Part shown: positions 53,767-64,000 of the stretch, piece by piece | How positions within the stretch are numbered: the first letter of the stretch is position 1 | Layout of the letters: the number at the start of each line of letters is the position of its first letter | Origin: Hippasteria phrygiana | Lineage: Eukaryota; Echinodermata; Asteroidea; Valvatida; Goniasteridae | Assembly: GCA_037893225.1 (NCBI GenBank) | Contig: JAZGUH010000024.1 | Location: forward strand, 554,626-618,625 | Length of the DNA stretch: 64,000 nucleotides | Reading direction: 5' to 3' | Notes under the pieces: generated by a model | Seen by the model: only the letters and a program-made list of their open reading frames with translations | What the model was told of the DNA's origin: nothing | Databases searched by the model: none | Position numbers and translations under genes: made by a program

Positions 53767-56700
53767 TTATCTCAGCCACCATTCGGCTGAACTGGGGTCC
53801 TTGGAGCTGGAAATTGGAATGGATGTTGCTGAGGAGTCCCTCTTTCCAACAGAATCAAGATTGTGCGCTATTTCGTTCAACATCAGATCGAACAACGCCT
53901 TCATTTGGTGCCCAGGTTGCGTGGAGGGGGGGGGGGGGGGGGGGTGGGGTGGTTTCGGCAATCCCCTGTATAGCATGTGCACTTAAGCGGGAATGCATAA
54001 CAATTAGTTCTAAAACCCTACTCGCTTATGTCGGCCATCATTCGGCTGAACTACCGTCTGAGGAGCTGGAGATTGGTCTGGATGTTGCTGATGAGTCCCT
54101 CTTTCCAACAGTATCAAGATTGTGCGTAATTTCGTTCAACGTCAGATCGAAAAACGCCCTTATTTGGGGCCCAAGTTGCGTGGTGGGGGTCTCGGCTAGT
54201 CCTTTGTATAGCATGTGCACTTATGCGGGAATGCAGAAAAATTCTTTCGAAAAACCTACTCGCTTATCTCTGCCATCATTCGGCTGAACTTGGGTCTGGG
54301 GAGCTGGAGATTGTTCTGGATGTTGCTGAGGAGTCCCTCTTTCCAACAGTGTCAAGATTGTGCGCAATTTAGTTAAACATCAGATTGAAAAATTCCCTTA
54401 TTTGGGACCCAAGTTCCGTGGGGGGGGTCTCGGCTAGTCCATTGTATAGCATGTGCACTTATGCGGGAATGCAGAAAAATTTGTTTGAAAATCCTACTCG
54501 CTTATGTCCGCCATCATTTGGCTGAACTGAGGTCTGAGGAGCTGGTAATTGGTTTGGATGTTGCTAATGAGTCCCTTTTTCCAACAGTATCAAGGTTGTG
54601 CGCAATTTCGTTCAACATTAGATCGAAAAACGCCCTCATTTGGGGCCCAAGTTGCGTGGTGGGGGTCTCGGCTAGTCCATTGTATAGCATGTCCACTTAT
54701 GCGGGAATGCAGAAAAATTCGTTCGAAAAACCTACTCGCTTGTCTCGGCCATCATTCGGATAACCTGGGGTCTGTGGAGCTGGAGATTGGTCTGGATGTT
54801 GCTGATGAGTCCCTCTTTCCAACATTATCAAGATTGTGCGCAATTTGGTTAAACATCAGATGGAAAAATTCCCTCATTTTGGGCCTAAGTTGCGTGGTGG
54901 GGGTCTCTGCTAGTCCATTGTATAGCATGTGCACTTATGTGGGAATGCATTAACATTCGTTCGAAAAACCTACTCGCTTGTCTCGGCCATAATTTTGCTG
55001 AACTTCGGCCTGAGGAGCTGGAGATTGGTCTTGATGTTGCTGATGAGTCCCTCTTTCCATCAGTATCAAGATTGAGCGCATTTTCGTTCAATGTCAGACC
55101 GAAAAACGCCCTTATTTAGGGCCCAAGTTGCGTGGTGGGGGTCTCAACTAGTCCTTTTGTACAGCATGTACACTTAATCGGGAATGCAGAAAATAAATCA
55201 GTGAAAAGAAACTACTCGCTTATCTCGGCCACCATTCGGCTGAACTGGGGTCCTTGGAGCTGGAAATTGGAATGGATGTTGCTGAGGAGTCCCTCTTTCC
55301 AACAGAATCAAGATTGTGCGCTATTTCGTTCAACATCAGATCGAACAACGCCTTCATTTGGTGCCCAGGTTGCGTGGAGGGGGGGGGGGGGGGGGGGTGG
55401 GGTGGTTTCGGCAATCCCCTGTATAGCATGTGCACTTAAGCGGGAATGCATAACAATTAGTTCTAAAACCCTACTCGCTTATGTCGGCCATCATTCGGCT
55501 GAACTACCGTCTGAGGAGCTGGAGATTGGTCTGGATGTTGCTGATGAGTCCCTCTTTCCAACAGTATCAAGATTGTGCGTAATTTCGTTCAACGTCAGAC
55601 CGAAAAACGCCCTTATTTGGGGCCCAAGTTGCGTGGTGGGGGTCTCGGCTAGTCCTTTGTATAGCATGTGCACTTATGCGGGAATGCAGAAAAATTCTTT
55701 CGAAAAACCTACTCGCTTATCTCTGCCATCATTCGGCTGAACTTGGGTCTGGGGAGCTGGAGATTGTTCTGGATGTTGCTGAGGAGTCCCTCTTTCCAAC
55801 AGTGTCAAGATTGTGCGCAATTTAGTTAAACATCAGATTGAAAAATTCCCTTATTTGGGACCCAAGTTCCGTGGGGGGGGTCTCGGCTAGTCCATTGTAT
55901 AGCATGTGCACTTATGCGGGAATGCAGAAAAATTTGTTTGAAAATCCTACTCGCTTATGTCCGCCATCATTTGGCTGAACTGAGGTCTGAGGAGCTGGTA
56001 ATTGGTTTGGATGTTGCTAATGAGTCCCTTTTTCCAACAGTATCAAGGTTGTGCGCAATTTCGTTCAACATTAGATCGAAAAACGCCCTCATTTGGGGCC
56101 CAAGTTGCGTGGTGGGGGTCTCGGCTAGTCCATTGTATAGCATGTCCACTTATGCGGGAATGCAGAAAAATTCGTTCGAAAAACCTACTCGCTTGTCTCG
56201 GCCATCATTCGGATAACCTGGGGTCTGTGGAGCTGGAGATTGGTCTGGATGTTGCTGATGAGTCCCTCTTTCCAACATTATCAAGATTGTGCGCAATTTG
56301 GTTAAACATCAGATGGAAAAATTCCCTCATTTTGGGCCTAAGTTGCGTGGTGGGGGTCTCTGCTAGTCCATTGTATAGCATGTGCACTTATGTGGGAATG
56401 CATTAACATTCGTTCGAAAAACCTACTCGCTTGTCTCGGCCATAATTTGGCTGAACTTCGGCCTGAGGAGCTGGAGATTGGTCTTGATGTTGCTGATGAG
56501 TCCCTCTTTCCATCAGTATCAAGATTGAGCGCATTTTCGTTCAATGTCAGACCGAAAAACGCCCTTATTTGGGGCCCAAGTTGTTTGGTGGGGTTCTCGG
56601 CTAGTCCTTTGTACAGCATGTACACTAAATCGGGAATGCAGAAAAAAAATCTGTAAAAAGAAACTACTTGCTTATCTCGGCCACCATTCGGCTGAACTAG

Positions 56701-59700
56701 GGTCCTTGGAGCTGGAAATTGGAATGGATGTTGCTGAGGAGTCTCTCTTTCCACCAGTATCAAGATTCTGCGCAATTTCGTTCAAGATCAGACCGAAAAA
56801 CGTTCTCATTTGGAGACCAAGTTGCGCGGTTGGAGTCTCTGCTATTCTTTTGTATAGCATGTACACTTAATCGGGAATGCAGAAAAAATCAGTTCGCAAA
56901 AAACTACTCGCTTATCTCGGCCACCATTCGGCTGAACTGGGGTCCTTGGAGCTGGAAATTGGAATGGATGTTGCTGAGGAGTCCCTATTTCCAACAGAAT
57001 CAAGATTGTGCGCTATTTCGTTCAACATCAGATCGAAAAACGCCTTCATTTGGTGCCCAGGTTGCGTGGAGGGGGGGGGGGGGGGGGGGGGTGGTTTCGG
57101 CTAGTCCACTGTATAGCATGTGCACTTAAGCGGGAATGCAGAACAATTAGTTCTAAAACCCTACTCGCTTATGTCGGCCATCATTCGGCTGAACTAGCGT
57201 CTGGGAAGCTGGAGATTGGTCTGGATGTTGCTAACGAGTCCCACTTTCCAACAGTATCAAGATTGTGCACAATTTGGTTCAACGTCAGATCGAAAAATGC
57301 CCTCATTTGGGGCCCACGTTGCGTTGTGGGTGTCTCGGCCTGTCCATTGCATAGCATGTACACTTAATCGGGAATGCAGAAAAAATCAGTTCGAAAAAAA
57401 AACTACTAGCATATCTCGGCCATCATTCTGCTGAACTGGGGTCTGTGGAGCTGGAAATTGGTCTGGATGTTGCTGAAGAGTCCCTCTTTCCATCAGTGTC
57501 AAGATTGTGCGCAATTTAGTTAAACATCAGATTGAAAAATTCCCTTATTTGGGGCCTAAGTTGCGTGGTGGGGGTCTTGGCTAGTCCATTGTATAGCATG
57601 TGCACTTATGCGGGAATGCAGAAAAATTCGTTCGAAAAACCTACTCGCTTGTCTCGGCCATAATTTGGCTGAACTTGGGCCCGAGGAGCTGGAGATTGGT
57701 CTGGATGTTGCTAACGAGTCCCACTTTCCAACAGTATCAAGATTGTGCGCAATTTGGTTCAACGTCAGATCGAAAAACGCCCTCATTTAGGGCCCAAGTT
57801 GCGTGGTGGAGGTCTCGGCGAGTCCATTGTATAGCATGTGCACTTATGCGGGAATGCAGAAAAATTTGTTTGAAAATCCTACTCGCTTATGTCCGCCATC
57901 ATTCGGCTGAACTGAGGTCTGAGGAGCTGGTAATTGGTTTGGATGTTGCTAATGAGTCCCTTTTTCCAACAGTATCAAGGTTGTGCGCAATTTCGTTCAA
58001 CATTAGATCGAAAAACGCCCTCATTTGGGGCCCAAGTTGCGTGGTGGGGGTCTCGGCTAGTCCATTGTATAGCATGTCCACTTATGCGGGAATGCAGAAA
58101 AATTCGTTCGAAAAACCTACTCGCTTGTCTCGGCCATCATTCGGATAACCTGGGGTCTGTGGAGCTGGAAATTGGTCTGGATGTTGCTGATGTGTCCCTC
58201 TTTCCATCAGTATCAAGATTGTGCGCAATTTCGTTCAACATCAGATCGAAAAACGCCCTCATTTGGGGCCCAAGTTGCGTTTTGGGGGTTTCGGCTAGTC
58301 TATTGTGTAGCATGTGCACTTATGCGGGAATGCAGAAAAATTCGTTTGAAAAACCTACTCGCTTGTCTCGGCCATCATTTGGCTGAACTTGGGCCTGCGG
58401 AGCTGGAAATTGGTCTGGATGTTGCGAAGGAGTCCCTCTTTCCATCAGTATCAAGATTGTGCGCAATTTCGTTAAACATCAGATCAAAAAACGCCTTCAT
58501 TTTGGGCCTAAGTTGCGTGGTGGGGGTCTCGGCTAGTCCATTGTATAGCATGTGCACTTATGCGGGAATGCAGAAAAATACGTTCGAAAAACCTACTCGC
58601 TTATCTCGGCCATCATTCGGCTGAACTGGGGTCTGTGGAGCTGGAAATTGGTCTGGATGTTGCTGAGAAGTCCCTCTTTTCATCAGTGTCAAGATTGTGT
58701 GCAATTTAGTTACACATCAGATTGAAAAATTCCCTTATTTTGGGCCTAAGTTGCGTGGTGGGGGTCTCGGCTAGTTCATTGTATAGCATGTGCACTTATG
58801 CGGGAATGCAGAAAAATTCTTTCGAAAAACCTACTCTCTTATCTCGGCCATCATTCGGCTGAACTGGGGTCTGTGGAGCTGGAAATTGGTCTGGATGTTG
58901 CTGAGAAGTCCCTCTTTTCATCAGTGTCAAGATTGTGCGCAATTTAGTTAAACATCAGATTGAAAAATTCTCTTATTTTGGGCCTAAGTTGCGTGGTGGG
59001 GGTCTCGGCTAGTCCATTGTATAGCATGTGCACTCATGCAGGAATGCAAACAAATTCGTTCGAAAAACCTACTCGCTTGTCTCGGCCATCATTTGGCTGA
59101 ACTTGGGCCTGAGGAGCTGGAGATTGGTTTGGATGTTGCTGATGAGTCCCTCCTTCCATTAAAATCATAATTGTGCGCAATTTCGTACAACATCAGATCG
59201 AAAAACGCCCTCATTTGGGGCCCACGTTGCGTTGTGGGGGTCTCGGCCAGTCAATTGCATAGCATGCACACTTAATCGGGAATGCAGAAAAAATCAGTTC
59301 GAAAAAGAAATACTCGCTTATCTCGGCCATCATTCTGCTGAACTGGGGTCTGTGGAGCTGAAAATTGGTCTGGATGTTGCTGAGGAGTCTCTTTTTCCAA
59401 CATTATCAAGATTGTGCGCAATTTCGTTTAACATCAGATCGAAAAACGCCTTCATTTTGGGCCTAAGTTGCGTGGTGGGGGTCTCGGCTAGTCCCTTGTA
59501 TAGCATATGCACTTATGCGGGAATGCAGAAAAATACGTTCGAAAAACCTACTCGCTTATCTGGGCCATCATTCGGCTGAACTGGGGTCTGTGGAGATGGA
59601 AATTAGTCTGGATGTTGCTGAGAAGTCCCTCTTTTCATCAGTGTCAAGATTGTGCGCAATTTAGTTAAACATCAGATTAAAAAATTCCCTTATTTTGGGC

Positions 59701-61730
59701 CTAAGTTGCGTGGTGGGGGTCTCGGCTAGTCCATTGTATAGCATGTGCACTTATGCGGGAATGCAGACAAATTCTTTCGAAAAACCTCCTCGCTTGTCTC
59801 GGCCATAATTTGGCTGAACTTGGGCCTGAGGAGCTGGAGATTGGTCTGGATGTTGCTGATGAGTCCCTCTTTCCATCAGTATCAAGATTGTGCGCAATTT
59901 CGTTCAACGTCAGACCGAAAAAAAGGCCTTATTTAGGGCCCAAGTTGCGTGGTGGGGGTCTCAACTAGTCCTTTGTACAGCATGTACACTTAATCGGGAA
60001 TGCAGAAAATAAATCAGTGAAAAGAAACTACTCGCTTATCTCGGCCACCATTCGGCTGAACTGGGGTCCTTGGAGCTGGAAATTGGAATGGATGTTGCTG
60101 AGGAGTCCCTCTTTCCAACAGAATCAAGATTGTGCGCTATTTCGTTCAACATCAGATCGAACAACGCCTTCATTTGGTGCCCAGGTTGCGTGGAGGGGGG
60201 GGGGGGGGGTGGGGTGGTTTCGGCAATCCCCTGTATAGCATGTGCACTTAAGCGGGAATGCATAACAATTAGTTCTAAAACCCTACTCGCTTATGTCGGC
60301 CATCATTCGGCTGAACTACCGTCTGAGGAGCTGGAGATTGGTCTGGATGTTGCTGATGAGTCCCTCTTTCTAACAGTATCAAGATTGTGCGTAATTTCGT
60401 TCAACGTCAGACCGAAAAACGCCCTTATTTGGGGCCCAAGTTGCGTGGTGGGGGTCTCGGCTAGTCCTTTGTATAGCATGTGCACTTATGCGGGAATGCA
60501 GAAAAATTCTTTCGAAAAACCTACTCGCTTATCTCTGCCATCATTCGGCTGAACTTGGGTCTGGGGAGCTGGAGATTGTTCTGGATGTTGCTGAGGAGTC
60601 CCTCTTTCCAACAGTGTCAAGATTGTGCGCAATTTAGTTAAACATCAGATTGAAAAATTCCCTTATTTGGGACCCAAGTTCCGTGTGGGGGGTCTCGGCT
60701 AGTCCATTGTATAGCATGTGCACTTATGCGGGAATGCAGAAAAATTCGTTCGAAAAACCTACTCGCTTGTCTCGGCCATAATTTGGCTGAACTGGGGCCT
60801 GAGGAGCTGGAGATTGGTCTGAATGTTGCTGATGAGTACCTCTTTCTAACAGTATCAAGATTGTGCGTAATTTCGTTCAACATCAAATCGAAAAACGACC
60901 TCATTTGGGGCCCAAGTTGCGTGGTGGGGGTCTCGGCTAGTCCATTGTATATCATGTGCACTTATGTGGGAATGCTTTAAAATTCGTTCGAAAAACCTAC
61001 TCGCTTGTCTCGGCCATAATTTGGCTGAACTTGGGCCTGAGGAGCTGGAGATTGGTCTGGATGTTGCTGATGAGTCCCTCTTTCCAACATTATCAAGATT
61101 GTGCGCAATTTGGTTAAACATCAGATGGAAAAATTCCCTCATTTTGGGCCTAAGTTGCGTGGTGGGGGTCTCTGCTAGTCCATTGTATAGCATGTGCACT
61201 TATGTGGGAATGCATTAACATTCGTTCGAAAAACCTACTCGCTTGTCTCGGCCATAATTTGGCTGAACTTCGGCCTGAGGAGCTGGAGATTGGTCTTGAT
61301 GTTGCTGATGAGTCCCTCTTTCCATCAGTATCAAGATTGAGCGCATTTTCGTTCAATGTCAGACCGAAAAACGCCCTTATTTGGGGCCCAAGTTGTTTGG
61401 TGGCGTTCTCGGCTAGTCCTTTGTACAGCATGTACACTAAATCGGGAATGCAGAAAAAAAATCTGTAAAAAGAAACTACTTGCTTATCTCGGCCACCATT
61501 CGGCTGAACTAGGGTCCTTGGAGCTGGAAATTGGAATGGATGTTGCTGAGGAGTCTCTCTTTCCACCAGTATCAAGATTCTGCGCAATTTCGTTCAAGAT
61601 CAGACCGAAAAACGTTCTCATTTGGAGACCAAGTTGCGCGGTGGGAGTCTCTGCTATTCTTTTGTATAGCATGTACACTTAATCGGGAATGCAGAAAAAA
61701 TCAGTTCGCAAAAAACTACTCGCTTATCTC
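53767..61730. repeat. 7.95-kb tandem duplication, copy B
   Basis: Directly follows copy A; both end with the variant CTTATCTCAGCCACC (53765 and 61725) in place of CTCGGCC. Its poly-G tracts differ in length from those of copy A. Confidence 0.85.
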
Positions 61731-61739
61731 AGCCACCAT

Positions 61740-64000
61740 TCGGCTGAACTGGGGGTCCTTGGAGCTGGAAATTGGAATGGATGTTGCTGAGGAGTCCCTC
61801 TTTCAACAGAATCAGATTGTGCGCTATTTCGTTCAACATCAGATCGAAAAACGCCTTCATGTTGGTGCCCAGGTTGCGTGGAGGGGGGGGGGGGGGGGGT
61901 TGGGGGGGTGGGGGGGGGGGGGTGGGGGGGTGGTTTCGGCTAGAGTCACTGTATAGCATGTGCACTTAAGCGGGAGAATGCAGAACAATTAGTTCTAAAA
62001 ACCCTACTCGCTTATGTCGGCCATCATTCGGCTGAACTAGCGTCTGGGAAGCTGGAGATTGGTCCTGGATGTTGCTAACGAGGTCCCACTTTCCAACAGT
62101 ATCAAGATTGTGCACAATTTGGTTCAACGTCAGATCGAAAAAATGCCCTCATTTGGGGCCCACGTTACGTTGTGGGTGTCTCGGCCTGTCCATTGCATAG
62201 CATGTACACTAAATCGGGAATGCAGGAAAAAATCAGTTCGAAAAAAAAACTACTAGCATATCTCGGCCATCATTCTGCTGAACTGGGGTCTGTGGAGCTG
62301 GAAATTGGTCTGGATGTTGCTGAAGAGTCCCTCTTTCCATCAGTGTCAAGATTGTGCGCAATTTTAGTTTAAACATCAGATTGAAAAATTCCCTTATTTG
62401 GGGCCTAAGTTGCGTGGGTGGGGGGGGTCTTGGCTAGTCCATTGTATAGCATGTGCACTTATGCGGGAATGCAGAAAAAATTCGTTCGAAAAAACCTACT
62501 CGCTTGTCTCGGCCATAATTTGGGCTGAACTTGGGCCCCAGGAGCTGGAGGATTGGTCTGGATGTTGCTAACGAGTCCCACTTTCCAACAGTATCAAGAT
62601 TGTGCGCAATTTGGTTCAACGTCAGATCGAAAAACGCCCTCATTTAGGGGCCCAAGTTGCGTTTTGGAGGTCTCGGCGAGTCCATTGTATAGCATGTGCA
62701 CTTATGCAGGAATGCAAAACAAATTCGTTCGAAAAACCTACTCGCTTGTCTCGGCCATCATTTTGGGCTGAACTTGGGCCTGAGGAGCTGGAGATTGGTT
62801 TGGATGTTGCTGATGAGTCCCTCCTTCCATTAAAATCAAAATTGTGCGCAATTTCGTACAACATCAGATCGAAAAAAAACGCCCCTCATTTGGGGGCCCA
62901 CGTTGCGTTGTGGGGTGGTCTCGGCCAGTCAATTGCATAGCATGCACACTTAATCGGGAATGCAGAAAAAAAATCAGTTCGAAAAATATAATACCCGCTT
63001 ATCTCGGCCATCATTCTGCTGAACTGGGGTCTGTGGAGCTGAAAATTGGTCTGGATGTTGCTGAGGAGTCTCTTTTTCCAACATTATCAAGATTGTGCGC
63101 AATTTCGTTTAACATCAGATCGAAAAACGCCTTCATTTTGGGCCTAAGTTGCGTGGTGGGGGTCTCGGCTAGTCCCTTGTATAGCATGTGCACTTATGCG
63201 GGAATGCAGAAAAATACGTTCGAAAAACCTACTCGCTTATCTCGGCCATCATTCGGCTGAACTGGGCCTGTGGAGATGGAAATTAGTCTGGATGTTGCTG
63301 AGAAGTCCCTCTTTTCATCAGTGTCAAGATTGTGCGCAATTTAGTTAAACATCAGATTAAAAAATTCCCCTTATTTTGGGGCCCAAGTTGCGTGGTGGGG
63401 GGTCTCGGCTGGTCCATTGTATAGCATGTACACTTACCGGGAAGGCAGACAAAATCAGTTCGAAAAAAACTACTCTCTTATCTCGGCCACCATTCGGCTG
63501 AACTGGGGGTCTGTGGAGCTGGAAATTGGTCTGGATGTTGCTGAGCAGTACCTCTTTCCAACAGTATCAAGTTTGTGCGCAATTTCGTTAAACATCAGAT
63601 AGAAAAATTCCCCTTATTTTGGGCCTAAGTTGCGTAGTAGGGGGTCTCAGCTAAGTCCATTGTATAATCATGTGCACTTATGCAGGAATGCAGATAAATT
63701 CGTTCGAAAAAACCTACTTGCGTGTCTCGGCCATCATTTGGCTGAACTTGGGTCTGAGGAGCTGAAAATTGGTCTGGATGTTGCTGATGAGTCCCTCTTT
63801 CCATCAGTATCAAGATTGTGCGCAATTTCGTTCAACGTCAGACCGAAAAAAAGGCCTTATTTAGGGCCCAAGTTGCGTGGTGGGGGTCTCAACTAGTCCT
63901 TTGTACAGCATGTACACTTAATCGGGAATGCAGAAAAAAAATCAGTGAAAAGAAACTACTCGCTTATCTCGGCCACCATTCGGCTGAACTGGGGTCCTTG
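61740..64000. other. Indel-rich end of the satellite (likely low-quality sequence)
   Basis: Compared with near-identical copies at about 48.98-49.9 kb and 41.69-42.98 kb, this stretch has roughly twenty one-base gains, many in homopolymers. Examples are CTGGGGGTCC, GCGGGAGAATGC, GGTCCTGGATG, ATTTTGGGCTGAAC and GAAAAAAAACGCCCC. A few losses also occur. Upstream copies do not show this pattern. Confidence 0.7.

Larger units (their letters stand above)
39089..64000. repeat. Satellite 2, main array (about 105 monomers of about 238 bp, continues past window end)
   Basis: Monomers are recognised by the same words as the left segment. Subtypes differ at GGGGCCC versus GGGCCTA before GTTGCG, CGTTCAAC versus AGTTAAAC, ATTCGG versus ATTTGG, and the presence of a poly-G insertion. 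Subtypes are arranged in higher-order repeats. Both strands have open frames of about 60 to 237 codons because stops are rare in the monomer. The frame changes every monomer, and no conserved protein or start context is maintained, so these are not annotated as genes. Confidence 0.97.

Noticed and set aside
39089..64000. Dozens of 60-237-codon frames in satellite 2 on both strands
   Set aside because: Frames change every monomer, opposite strands are equally open, and there is no consistent start or domain. They are by-products of a stop-poor satellite.

Overview
The window is eukaryotic, non-coding-rich genomic DNA from an animal. There are no bacterial operons. Coding pieces are intron-split, splice junctions match the GT-AG rule, and most of the sequence is transposons and satellites. 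Many TACATGTA-type motifs, a THAP-domain fragment, a DUF4806 gene and a Ty3/Gypsy element fit a marine invertebrate (echinoderm, hemichordate or cephalochordate are plausible). The species cannot be fixed from sequence alone, and no ordinary host gene is securely identifiable.

Layout. 1-891: AT-rich intergenic DNA with a local duplication. 892-4657: a mobile element bounded by 24-bp inverted termini, rich in TTCTATAGAA palindromes. 4658-6887: intergenic DNA with dispersed repeats. 6888-16852: a complete, very young Ty3/Gypsy LTR retrotransposon on the minus strand. It has two 1229-bp LTRs, a tRNA-Leu primer site, a polypurine tract, gag, pol and an unexpected third ORF encoding two C2H2 zinc fingers where env would sit. 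17005-17489: a 14-bp minisatellite. 17490-21961: intergenic DNA with small foldback elements and one possible first exon. 21962-28486: a composite macrosatellite whose units join a 200-bp MITE-like palindrome, a variable 15-bp minisatellite and a unique tail. It is interrupted by a frameshifted THAP-domain sequence. 28487-29107 and 39089-64000: a second satellite of about 238 bp per monomer with nested higher-order repeats, including a 7.95-kb tandem duplication. 29108-39088: a roughly 10-kb terminal-inverted-repeat DNA transposon inserted in that second satellite.

The 10-kb transposon carries a truncated transposase-like gene followed by a multi-exon DUF4806 gene on the same strand. Its ends hold many GGCCC/GGGCC motifs. 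At least four smaller elements have inserted into it. In the retrotransposon, Gag packages RNA, Pol supplies protease, reverse transcriptase, RNase H and integrase, and the zinc-finger ORF3 is of unknown role. Gag to Pol needs a -1 shift. A second frame break inside Pol looks like a one-base lesion or sequence error.

The last 2.3 kb carries many one-base insertions relative to near-identical copies elsewhere in the window, so it is probably poorly polished sequence. Family names rest on motif recognition by eye; no database search was possible.
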